From Sphingomonas psychrotolerans (GTDB lineage: Bacteria; Pseudomonadota; Alphaproteobacteria; Sphingomonadales; Sphingomonadaceae): a stretch of 64,000 bases of DNA. The stretch is taken from NCBI RefSeq assembly GCF_002796605.1, contig NZ_CP024923.1:4595501-4659500 (forward strand). Direction: 5' to 3'. The position numbers and the translations under genes were made by a program. The notes under the pieces are model-generated. The model did not search any database. It saw only the letters and a list, made by a program, of their open reading frames with translations, and had not been told where the DNA came from. Shown here piece after piece: positions 56,779-64,000 of the stretch (position 1 is its first letter; every line of letters starts with the position of its first letter).

Positions 56779-58908
56779 ATGAAGCTGGCACTGCGCCATC
56801 TCCTGCTGGCGAGCACGTTGCTTGCCGCCGCGCCAGCCCACGCCTTCGCTGCTCCCGATCTCGCCGCGATGTCCGACGATCAGGACCAGTCGAAGAGCGA
56901 GATCGTCGTCACCGGGACGATCGAACAGCAGTCGAGTTCGGCGACCGGCCTGGCGCTCACGCCAAAGGAGACGCCGCAATCGATCACCATCATCGACCGC
57001 CAGCGGATCGAGGATTTCGCGCTGACCAACGTCAACGATCTGCTCGACCAGACTGTCGGCATCAACGTCGAGCGCGTCGAGACCGACCGCACCTATTTCA
57101 ATTCGCGCGGGTTCGACGTGTCGAACTTCCAGGTCGACGGAATCGGTCTGCCGCTATTTTGGGGCATTCAGTTCGGCGAGCTCGATACCGCATTGTTCGA
57201 TCGGGTCGAGACGGTGCGTGGTGCCAATGCGATCATGACCGGCATCGGCAACCCGTCGGCAACGATCAACTATATCCGCAAACGCCCGACCGATAGCTTG
57301 CAGGCAAGCGGCTCGGTGCAGGGCGGGTCTTGGGACAAGTGGCGGGTCGAGGGCGACGTATCGGTACCGCTCCGCGATACCGTTGCGGCACGATTGGTCT
57401 ATGCGCACGAAGAGCGTGACTCGTATCTCGACTACAACCACGTCAATCGCGACGTCTATGGCGCGATCCTGAGCTGGAAGGCGACGCCGAGCCTCACTCT
57501 GACCGCCGGTTATACGCGGCAGGAGAACGACGCCGACGGCGTGCTGTGGGGCGCGCTGCCGCTCACCTATAGCGACGGCACGCGGATCGATTACCCGATC
57601 TCCGCCTCGACCTCGGCCGACTGGACCTATTGGAAAGTCAAAGATCAGAGCGCCTTTGCCGAGATCGGCTATGCGTTCGCCGGCGGCTGGTCCGTCAAGG
57701 GCGTCTTCACCTACAAGCGCTTCGAGGAGAATGCGAAACTGCTCTACGCCTTTGGCTATCCGGACAAGGCGACCGGGCTCGGCGTCGAGGGCTCGTCGGG
57801 CATCTATCCGTCGATCTACGACCAGTATCTCGGCGACTTCTACGCCTCGGGTCCAGTCAAGCTATTCGGGCGCGAGCACAGCCTTGCATTCGGCGTTTCG
57901 ACCGCGCGCTCGGACGCACTCGAATATGAGGATTTCGCGGGTACCGTCGTCTATCCCGCGCTGCAGGACTGGGACAAGGGCCTGATTGCCGAGCCGACCT
58001 ATGGCAATCAGTATCTGGCGGCCGACTATACCGATCGTCTCACTCGCGTTTACGGTGCCGCGCACCTCAATCTCGCCGACAATCTCAAGGCCGTCGTCGG
58101 CGCCAGCGCGATGTGGATCGATTCGAGCGGCACGTCGTACGCCACCGACCAGTCGCGCAAGGACAGCGCGGTGAGCCCCTATCTCGGTGCGATCTTCGAC
58201 ATCACGCCTAATGTCTCGTTCTATGCGAGCTATACCGACATCTTCAATCCGCAGATCGAGGTGGACGCCACCAATGCGAAGCTCGCTCCTGCCAAGGGTA
58301 GCAGCCTCGAGGGCGGCATCAAGAGCACGTGGTTCGGCGGCCGGCTCTACGCCACGGCGTCGCTGTTTCGCGCGAAGCAGCGGGGATTGGCGGCGTTTGC
58401 CGGTGTCTTCGGACAAGGCGATGCCGGGCAGGCTGGCGACAGCTATTATACCGGCGTCGACACCGTTTCGAAGGGCTTCGAAATCGAAATCGCCGGCAAG
58501 ATCACCGACAAATGGAGCCTGAGCGGCGGCTATACCGGGCTCAAGCTCGAGGATGAGGCGGGGGACCCGACGCGGACCTGGTTGCCGCGCCGTACGCTCA
58601 AGCTCGCCACTAGCTGGAACGAACCGACGCTCAACGATCTCAAGCTCGGCGCGCAGCTGCGCTGGCAGAGCGCGATCAGCTATGCCGATGCGAACATTCA
58701 GGATGCGGGCGGCAACGACGTCGTCCTCAGGCAGGATAGCTATGCCGTGGTCGATCTGATGGCCGGAATCCGCGTGTTCGATCGCGTGCGCGCGGCGGTG
58801 AATGTCCGCAACGTCACCGACCACAAGCATCTCGCCAGTCTGATGTGGGGACAGGCCTTCTACGCGCCGCCGCGCAGTGCGACCTTGTCGCTCAGCTTCG
58901 CATATTGA
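56779..58908 (+). CDS. TonB-dependent siderophore receptor
   Basis: A 709-residue outer-membrane receptor. The signal peptide ends about residue 24 (HAFA). The TonB box is near EIVVTGT, the plug domain has TPKETPQSITIIDRQRIED, and a 22-stranded barrel follows with the C-terminal strand SATLSLSFAY. The plug resembles ferric-siderophore receptors such as FhuE/FpvA, but no N-terminal signalling domain is present. It heads an operon with DUF3649, PepSY and DUF3325 genes. Confidence 0.94.
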   Translation: MKLALRHLLLASTLLAAAPAHAFAAPDLAAMSDDQDQSKSEIVVTGTIEQQSSSATGLALTPKETPQSITIIDRQRIEDFALTNVNDLLDQTVGINVERVETDRTYFNSRGFDVSNFQVDGIGLPLFWGIQFGELDTALFDRVETVRGANAIMTGIGNPSATINYIRKRPTDSLQASGSVQGGSWDKWRVEGDVSVPLRDTVAARLVYAHEERDSYLDYNHVNRDVYGAILSWKATPSLTLTAGYTRQENDADGVLWGALPLTYSDGTRIDYPISASTSADWTYWKVKDQSAFAEIGYAFAGGWSVKGVFTYKRFEENAKLLYAFGYPDKATGLGVEGSSGIYPSIYDQYLGDFYASGPVKLFGREHSLAFGVSTARSDALEYEDFAGTVVYPALQDWDKGLIAEPTYGNQYLAADYTDRLTRVYGAAHLNLADNLKAVVGASAMWIDSSGTSYATDQSRKDSAVSPYLGAIFDITPNVSFYASYTDIFNPQIEVDATNAKLAPAKGSSLEGGIKSTWFGGRLYATASLFRAKQRGLAAFAGVFGQGDAGQAGDSYYTGVDTVSKGFEIEIAGKITDKWSLSGGYTGLKLEDEAGDPTRTWLPRRTLKLATSWNEPTLNDLKLGAQLRWQSAISYADANIQDAGGNDVVLRQDSYAVVDLMAGIRVFDRVRAAVNVRNVTDHKHLASLMWGQAFYAPPRSATLSLSFAY

Positions 58909-58922
58909 ATAGCGGGGCGGTG

Positions 58923-59226
58923 GTGGGCGGGGCGCAATCGGGGCGGAGAGGCTGGCGCTATCGCGGCAACGTCGCCGCGCGCGCAGTGACCGGCAGCGTC
59001 GGGGCCTATGCGGTCGCGGCCTTGCTCGCCATGGCGCTGGCGCGGACGCTCCCGATGGCACGAGTCGAGGCGGTGACGGTGGCGACATTGCTCGCTTTCC
59101 TCGTCGCGCCGGCCGTCACCATCTGGGCGTTCCTCGCGCGTGGGCCCCTGGCGCGCGGTCGCGGGCGTGGTCGCCGCGGCGCTGCTGCTCGCCGCGATCG
59201 TCTGGGCGGCGGGGCCGCCGGCATGA
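58923..59226 (+). pseudogene. DUF3649 iron-transport-associated protein, frame disturbed by one extra C
   Basis: The first part (RYRGNVAARAVTGSVGAYAV and TLLAFLVAPAVTIWAFLARG) has two helices of a DUF3649 protein. After the CCCC at 59145-59148 the natural third helix, WRAVAGVVAAALLLAAIVWA, is in the +1 frame and ends with a TGA that overlaps the PepSY start (ATGA). As sequenced, the first frame instead reads an Arg/Gly-rich linker straight into the PepSY gene. Start codon GTG 58920 or 58923. It is an indel or assembly error; a true fusion is the alternative. Confidence 0.62.
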
Positions 59227-60719
59227 GCCCAGTGCGTGAAGGCGCGCGGCAAGTGATGGCGTGGCTGCACGGCTGGACCGGGCTGCTGCTCGGCTGGGTG
59301 TTGTTCGTGATGTGCCTCGGGGGCACGCTCAGCGTGTTCAAGCCCGAGATCGGGCGGTGGATGCGCCCCGAGGCCAGCGCGACTGCCGATCCCGCCGAAG
59401 CGATCGCCGCGACAGCCGATTGGCTCTCGCGCAATGCCCCCGATGCGACCGGTTGGTACCTCACCGTACCGGACAGCCGGATGCACACGGTCGAGGCGGC
59501 ATATGACAGCGGCGGCGCGTTTCTCTACCGCGCGCTCGATCCGTCGACGGGGGCGCCCGTCGCGCGCGAGACGCTGGGCGGAGAATTCTTCTACCGGCTC
59601 CATTTCGAGCTTGAGCTGCCCTTCCCTTGGGGCCGACTGCTCGCCTCGCTCGCCGCGGCAGTGATGCTGATCGCGTTGATCACCGGAATCATCGCGCATC
59701 GCCGCATCTTCCGTGACTTCTTCACCTTCCGCCCGCGCAAGGGCCAGCGCTCGTGGCTCGACGGGCACAATGCGCTCGGCGTGCTGGCGCTGCCGTTCCA
59801 CCTGATGATCACCTTTACGGGGCTGATCACGCTCGGGTCGCTGAGCATGCCCTGGCCGATCAGCGCCGCCTATGGCGAGGACGTGGCGGCCCTATACCGC
59901 GAGCAGATACCCGGCATCGCCGAGCGCGCAGCCTCCGGCGCCAGGACGCCGCTCGCCCCGCTCGTCCCGATGCTGCACGAGGCGCAGCGCCGCTTCGGCG
60001 GCGGTGCGGTCGGCCGCGTCTATGTGATCAATCCGGGCAACAAGAACGCAGTGGTGACTGCGTTTCGCGCCGATACGAGCCAGATCGCCTACACGCCTGC
60101 CGAGATCAGCTTCGACGGAGCGACGGGGCGTGTGCTGGCCGAGTGGTCCGAGGCGCGGCCTGCGATTCAGACGTACAACGTGCTCTACGGGCTGCACATG
60201 GGCCGCTTCGCGCCATCGCTGACCCGCTGGCTCTACTTCCTCGGCGGCGCGATGCTGACACTGGCGATCGCCACTGGGCTCGCCCTGTGGATCGTCAAGC
60301 GCCGCGAGCGCGGCCCGCTGTCGATGGCCAACCGCATCCTCGAACGCCTCAATGTCGGCGTGCTGGCCGGCGTGCCGCTCGGCTGCGTAGCTTTTCTGCT
60401 CGCCAATCGTCTGCTGCCGCTGGGGCTGTCGGGCCGTTCGGAGGCGGAGGTGTCGATCGCCTTGTGGACGGCCGCGGCAGCTTTGGCCGTCGGCGCGGTG
60501 CTGCCGTCCACGATCACCTGGCCGCTGTTGCTCGGGTTGGTCGCCGCAGGCTGCGCGATTGCTCCCCTGTTCGTGCCGCTGGGGCAGGGGGACGCAGTGA
60601 TCCTCATCGGTAACCTGATGCTGCTCGGAGTCGCCGCGGCCCTCTTGCCGCTGGTCTGGCGGCAGACTCGGCGTCCAGCCGTATCTGGCGCGCGCCGTGC
60701 TGGGAGAGCGGCCGCGTGA
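59223..60719 (+). CDS. PepSY-associated membrane protein of iron uptake operons
   Basis: A 498-residue PepSY_TM protein. An N-terminal helix (TGLLLGWVLFVMCLGGTLSV) is followed by a periplasmic domain, then helices near 135-157, 185-205 and 325-347, and several at the C-terminus. Conserved blocks are LHGWTGL, RRIFRDFFTFRPRKGQRSWL and LPFHLMITFTGL. Similar proteins (FsqB/PiuB-like) reduce or release iron from siderophores after import. It overlaps the genes on both sides (ATGA, GTGA). Confidence 0.9.
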   Translation: MSPVREGARQVMAWLHGWTGLLLGWVLFVMCLGGTLSVFKPEIGRWMRPEASATADPAEAIAATADWLSRNAPDATGWYLTVPDSRMHTVEAAYDSGGAFLYRALDPSTGAPVARETLGGEFFYRLHFELELPFPWGRLLASLAAAVMLIALITGIIAHRRIFRDFFTFRPRKGQRSWLDGHNALGVLALPFHLMITFTGLITLGSLSMPWPISAAYGEDVAALYREQIPGIAERAASGARTPLAPLVPMLHEAQRRFGGGAVGRVYVINPGNKNAVVTAFRADTSQIAYTPAEISFDGATGRVLAEWSEARPAIQTYNVLYGLHMGRFAPSLTRWLYFLGGAMLTLAIATGLALWIVKRRERGPLSMANRILERLNVGVLAGVPLGCVAFLLANRLLPLGLSGRSEAEVSIALWTAAAALAVGAVLPSTITWPLLLGLVAAGCAIAPLFVPLGQGDAVILIGNLMLLGVAAALLPLVWRQTRRPAVSGARRAGRAAA

Positions 60720-61060
60720 TTGCCGCCGGGCTCCTCTATCTCGGCCTGTTCGCGCTGGCAGCGGGGATGTCGCGCCACGCACCTGCGTTGCTCGGCCGTT
60801 GGCATGCGCCCCGCCGCGTCGATCGCCTGCCACGCGCCGGATGGGTCCTGATCGCGCTGTCGCTCGTGGCGGCGTTGCTGACACCGGACTGGTCGCGGGC
60901 CTTGGTCACCTGGTTCGGCCTCGCGCCGCTCGCCGCCGGAATCGTGCTGTTGAGCCTCGCCTTCGCGCCGCGCCTCGCGCGAGTGAGTGCGGTGCTGGCC
61001 ATCGGGATGGCGATCGTTGGCCTTGCCTTTGCCCTCGCGGGAGCGGGCGCTGCGGCCTGA
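60716..61060 (+). CDS. DUF3325-domain membrane protein
   Basis: A 114-residue protein with three or four helices (LLYLGLFALAAGMSRHAPAL, then WVLIALSLVAALL and LAPLAAGIVLLSLAFAP). DUF3325 proteins regularly end iron-uptake operons of the DUF3649-PepSY type. The GTG start overlaps the PepSY stop. The function is unknown. Confidence 0.86.
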   Translation: MIAAGLLYLGLFALAAGMSRHAPALLGRWHAPRRVDRLPRAGWVLIALSLVAALLTPDWSRALVTWFGLAPLAAGIVLLSLAFAPRLARVSAVLAIGMAIVGLAFALAGAGAAA

Positions 61061-61107
61061 AGCCGCCTCGGGCTACGCACCCGCAGCATATATCTTGGCT
61101 TGCACGA

Positions 61108-61121
61108 TGGCAGCGCTGTCA
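61108..61121 (+). promoter_or_regulatory. LacI-family operator before its own regulator
   Basis: TGGCAGCGCTGTCA is a 14-bp palindrome with one mismatched pair, the shape of LacI-family operators in this group (TGACAGCGCTGTCA type). It lies between a candidate -35 (TTGCAC, 61100-61105) and -10 (AAATAT, 61121-61126), 42 nt before the lacI-type gene. Autorepression is the likely role. Confidence 0.65.
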
Positions 61122-61162
61122 AATATGCCGGGTGCAGGGCCGCTTTCGGCCGGGGGTCCGCC

Positions 61163-62167
61163 ATGTCCAGCCGTCCGACGATCAAGGAAGTCTCGAAGAT
61201 CGCAGGCGTGTCGTTCAAGACCGTCAGCCGCGTCCTAAACAATGAAAAGCATGTCAGCGAGGAGACTCGCCGCCGCGTCGAGGAAGTCGTCGCGCGATTG
61301 AACTTCCGCCCCAGCCATGCCGCGCGCACGCTGGCCGGGCGGCGCTCGTTCCAGGTGGCTTTGCTCTACGACAATCCCAGTCCCTATTATGTCTATCATA
61401 TCCAGATCGGCGCGCAGAAGCGCTGCAGCGAGCTCGGCTATCGGCTGCTGCTCCAGCCGGTCGACAGCCAGTCGCCCGATCTGGTCTCGAACGTGATGGC
61501 GCTGATCGACGAGGCGCATCTCGACGGGGTGATCCTGTCGCCGCCGGTGACCGAGATGCCGGCTTTGCTCGACGAACTCGATCGCCGCGGCCTGCCTTAT
61601 GTCCGGATCGCGCCCGGAGCGCGCAAGGAAGCCGGCATGGCCGCGACGATCGACGATATCGCCGCGGCGCGCGAAGTCACCGAGCATTTGATCGGGCTCG
61701 GCCATCGCTCGATCGGCTTCATTCGCGGCCTGGAGAGCCACGTTTCGACCTGGGACCGGCTGCAGGGCTATCGCGAGGCGCTCGAGGCGCACGGCATCGC
61801 TTTCGATCCCGAGCTGGTCGCAGCCGGCGAGAACAGCTTCACGTCGGGTGGTGAGGCGGCGCGGAAGCTGCTCGAACGCGAGCCCCGGCCGACTGCGATC
61901 TTCGCCGGCAATGACGATATGGCTGCGGGCGTGCTGGCGGTGGCGCACGAGAGTGATGTCGACGTGCCCCGCCAGCTGTCGATCGTCGGGTTCGACGATT
62001 CGGATCTCGCCAAGGCGGTATGGCCGCCGCTCACCACGATGCGCCAGCCGGTGCGCGAGCTCGCTTATGCCGCGGCCAATCTGATGCTCGTGCCCGACGC
62101 CGAGCAGCGAGTCACGCTCGAGCACAAGCTCATGGTGCGCTCGACCACCGGCCCTGCGCCGCGTTAA
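61163..62167 (+). CDS. LacI-family transcriptional regulator
   Basis: A 334-residue repressor. The helix-turn-helix and hinge are TIKEVSKIAGVSFKTVSRVL and RPSHAARTLAGRRS. The periplasmic-binding-like domain follows (DNPSPYYVYHIQIGAQKRC, GFDDSDLAKAVWPPLTTMRQ). It would respond to a sugar, but no sugar genes are in the window, so its regulon is elsewhere. I start at 61163 (MSSRPTIKEV) because upstream codons cover the operator. Confidence 0.93.
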   Translation: MSSRPTIKEVSKIAGVSFKTVSRVLNNEKHVSEETRRRVEEVVARLNFRPSHAARTLAGRRSFQVALLYDNPSPYYVYHIQIGAQKRCSELGYRLLLQPVDSQSPDLVSNVMALIDEAHLDGVILSPPVTEMPALLDELDRRGLPYVRIAPGARKEAGMAATIDDIAAAREVTEHLIGLGHRSIGFIRGLESHVSTWDRLQGYREALEAHGIAFDPELVAAGENSFTSGGEAARKLLEREPRPTAIFAGNDDMAAGVLAVAHESDVDVPRQLSIVGFDDSDLAKAVWPPLTTMRQPVRELAYAAANLMLVPDAEQRVTLEHKLMVRSTTGPAPR

Positions 62168-62270
62168 CCATCCTGTCCGAGCGGTCCCGGGACGAGCTGT
62201 CCCACGGATAGACGGGTGTTAACCTTCTTCCGTGCTGGCAATAAAAGTAAACAAGTCGTTAACTGCTGCC

Positions 62271-62438
62271 ATGCAGACTCGTTTCGTCGCCGAGGGCCAG
62301 GCCCGCCGCCATCCTTTCCGGGTGCAGATGCGCCGCGTCGTCGCGATCGAGCGCAAGATCAGCGACGACAGCGACTGGAAGCTGTTCGCCCTGAGCTTCA
62401 CGGCGTTTTTCGTCTGCTTCTCGACCTTTATCGCCTGA
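62271..62438 (+). CDS. 55-residue protein with a C-terminal membrane helix
   Basis: It starts MQTRFVAEGQARRHPFRVQM, has a basic middle (RRVVAIERKISDD) and ends in a hydrophobic helix (WKLFALSFTAFFVCFSTFIA). The ribosome-binding site is weak; an in-frame GTG at 62232 is the alternative. I recognise no domain. The tail-anchored layout suggests an inner-membrane peptide. Confidence 0.55.
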   Translation: MQTRFVAEGQARRHPFRVQMRRVVAIERKISDDSDWKLFALSFTAFFVCFSTFIA

Positions 62439-62459
62439 GGCGTCCCAAGTCCCGTCCCG

Positions 62460-62537
62460 GTGCTCCAGCGAAAGCAGGAGCCCAGAGTCACGGGCGGTGC
62501 ACTCGGTTACCCTGGGCTCCTGCTTCCGCAGGAGCAC
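62460..62537. repeat. REP/BIME-like paired palindrome (type GCTCCTGC...GCAGGAGC)
   Basis: Two 26-bp arms (62460-62485 and 62512-62537) are inverted copies with two mismatches. Each contains GCTCC(A/T)GC...GCAGGAGC. A single arm of this type is near 20204-20223. It lies between the 55-residue gene and the MFS transporter gene. Confidence 0.75.
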
Positions 62538-62544
62538 AAGCGCC

Positions 62545-63837
62545 TCAGGGAATCGGATCGAGCCCGTGGGGCAGGTCCTCGGCCTTGTAGAGCCGCCACG
62601 CGCAATAAGCCGAGGCGAGGCACAGCAGGAAGACGATCCAGATCGCGTGAACCACGGCCACGCCGGGGATGTTGGTGAAGCCGAGGATCCCCACCGATCC
62701 GGCGACCATCGCCCCCGAATTGACGATGTTGTTTGCGGCTACGGTGCGCGATGTCTGCGACTTGTCCACCGTCGTGGTGAGGAAAGCGTAGAGCGGCACC
62801 ACGAACATGCCGCCGGTAATCGCGATCATGCCGAGATCGAGGAGCACGCGCCAGGCGTAGGGCAATGCGAGGAAGTCGGCAGTCTTGAGCAGCGGGCCGT
62901 CGCTCACCGGGAAGAAAGCGGCGGCGAAGAAGAAGTCGGCGACGAACAGCGACATCGCCAGCACCGAGGCCGGCGCATATTTCGCCGAGACATGCCCTTT
63001 GAGCATGCGGTTGATGATGATCGAGCCGATCGCGATGCCGACCGAGAAGATTGCGAGGAATACGCTCGCCACGTCCTTTTGCGCGTGGAAGACGTTCTTC
63101 ACCAGCGGTGGGAACAGCACCCCCAGAATAGCGGCGATCGTCCAGAACACGCTGATCGCGACGATCGCGAGATAGAGCCGCGGGATGTGCATCGTCGCGC
63201 GGATCAGCCGGGCCGAGGCGCGGAAGATGTTGTAGTCGAGCTTCAGCTTGGTCAGCGGCGGCGCGGGCGGGATCTGGAGCGAGGCGAACCAGCCGATCAC
63301 CGCCACGCCGACCACCGCGAAGGCCGCGAAGGTCGGGCTGATCAGCCCGCCCGCGATCGTACCGCAGAGGATGGCGATATAGGTGCCGGCCTCGACCATC
63401 CCGGTGCCGCCGAGAACTTCGTCCGCTTCCAGATGCTGCGGGAGCACGGCATATTTGATCGGGCCGAAAAAGGTCGAGTGGATCCCCATGCCGACCAGAG
63501 CGACCAGCATCAGCGGCAGGCTCTTCACGAGGATGCCCAGCGCGCCGACGAGCATGATCAGCACTTCGGCGGCCTTGATGATCCGCATGATCTTCGCTTT
63601 GTCGTAGCTGTCGGCGATCTGCCCGGCGAGCGCGGAGAAGAGGAAGAAGGGGAGGATGAAGATGCCCGTGGCGATCGCGCTGAACTGCGTTTCCTGCTCG
63701 ACCGAGTCGAAGATGTAATAGATTGCGAAGAACACCATCGCGTTCTTGAAGAGATTGTCGTTGAAGGCACCGAGAAACTGCGTGATGAACAGCGGCAGGA
63801 AGCGGCGCTCCTTCATCAACCCGAGCGCACCGATCAT
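62545..63837 (-). CDS. MFS transporter, LplT-like
   Basis: A 430-residue 12-helix transporter. The first helix region FLPLFITQFLGAFNDNLFKN is typical of the lysophospholipid transporter LplT and the N-terminal domain of Aas-like fusions. No acyltransferase gene is adjacent in the window. I chose the ATG at 63837 (MIGALGLMKERRFLPLF); ATGs at 63816 and 63924 are alternatives. Confidence 0.86.
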   Translation of the reverse strand: MIGALGLMKERRFLPLFITQFLGAFNDNLFKNAMVFFAIYYIFDSVEQETQFSAIATGIFILPFFLFSALAGQIADSYDKAKIMRIIKAAEVLIMLVGALGILVKSLPLMLVALVGMGIHSTFFGPIKYAVLPQHLEADEVLGGTGMVEAGTYIAILCGTIAGGLISPTFAAFAVVGVAVIGWFASLQIPPAPPLTKLKLDYNIFRASARLIRATMHIPRLYLAIVAISVFWTIAAILGVLFPPLVKNVFHAQKDVASVFLAIFSVGIAIGSIIINRMLKGHVSAKYAPASVLAMSLFVADFFFAAAFFPVSDGPLLKTADFLALPYAWRVLLDLGMIAITGGMFVVPLYAFLTTTVDKSQTSRTVAANNIVNSGAMVAGSVGILGFTNIPGVAVVHAIWIVFLLCLASAYCAWRLYKAEDLPHGLDPIP

Positions 63838-63989
63838 ATCGTACCATGTCCTTGAAGCGCGAGGCATGCCCCGCCGAACGACGGGCCCGCATAGCCGAGT
63901 GGCAAGGAACGTATCAACCGCCATATGCGTCCCCTGTCCATGATCAAGACGGTTTCAGCGCCCCCACGAGCAGTGCTAGGAGGCGTGGC

Positions 63990-64000
63990 ATGCTGACGCT
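63990..64000 (+). CDS. start of an unidentified gene, truncated by the window end
   Basis: ATGCTGACGCT follows a perfect AGGAGG at 63978-63983 with six bases between. Only MLT is visible, so the product cannot be named. It is divergent from the MFS transporter gene. Confidence 0.5.

Overview
The window is about 64 kb of GC-rich alphaproteobacterial chromosome, most like a Sphingomonas or close relative in the Sphingomonadaceae. Supporting signs are an F1Fo-ATPase zeta-subunit gene (DUF1476), a MucR/Ros regulator, an alphaproteobacterial LexA box (GTTC-N7-GTTC) before dinB, an EcfG-type promoter (GGAAC-N16-CGTT) before a csbD gene, a ThiS-ThiG fusion and the aroA-cmk-rpsA-ihfB order. I see no phage, plasmid, insertion sequence or CRISPR array. 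Nearly all of it is core chromosome with small accessory inserts.

Layout. 1-8.1 kb: the end of guaA, small envelope and redox genes, panB, a YfgM-like/BamB/Der outer-membrane and GTPase block, and an HPt protein. 8.1-14.3 kb: bacterioferritin and its ferredoxin behind a Fur-like box, a DUF418 membrane protein, a nitroreductase, a DUF3052 protein, purL and a frameshifted small secreted protein. 14.4-18.5 kb (minus strand): aroQ-accB-accC-arsC-phospholipase D. 18.6-25.8 kb: thiSG fusion, Ca2+/H+ antiporter, methyltransferase, csbD, a ThDP enzyme and an outer-membrane barrel protein. 26.1-32.1 kb: a CoA-transferase operon whose two subunit genes are separated by a lipoprotein phosphatase and a membrane protein, then an unknown membrane protein, a ferritin-like protein and an epimerase.

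32.3-38.8 kb: leuC-(38-codon ORF)-leuD-oxidoreductase, the ATPase zeta-BolA-Grx4 cluster, and a BlaI/M56 sensor pair behind two tandem operators. 39-50 kb: an MBL hydrolase, DUF4230, nadA, a Dabb protein, a Crp-type regulator, SOS-boxed dinB, an EF-hand OmpA-like protein, nadC, DUF4112, an orphan substrate-binding lipoprotein and tRNA-Leu. 50-55.4 kb: ihfB-rpsA-cmk-aroA (minus strand), an FYDLN-type zinc-ribbon protein and tRNA-Ala. 55.4-64 kb: a decayed membrane gene, mucR, a siderophore receptor operon (TonB receptor, DUF3649, PepSY, DUF3325), a LacI regulator with its own operator, an LplT-like MFS transporter and the first codons of one more gene.

The most distinctive non-coding content is a set of REP/BIME-like paired palindromes in intergenic gaps, together with recognisable operators for EcfG, LexA, Fur, BlaI and LacI. 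Four one-base indels break or fuse otherwise recognisable genes (13.8-14.2 kb, two at 55.5-55.8 kb, 59.1 kb). They could be real decay or assembly error. I did not find a wholly new multi-gene system. The best candidates for new biology are the split CoA-transferase operon, the BlaI/M56 pair with no beta-lactamase, and the unknown four-helix membrane protein at 29.1-30.3 kb.
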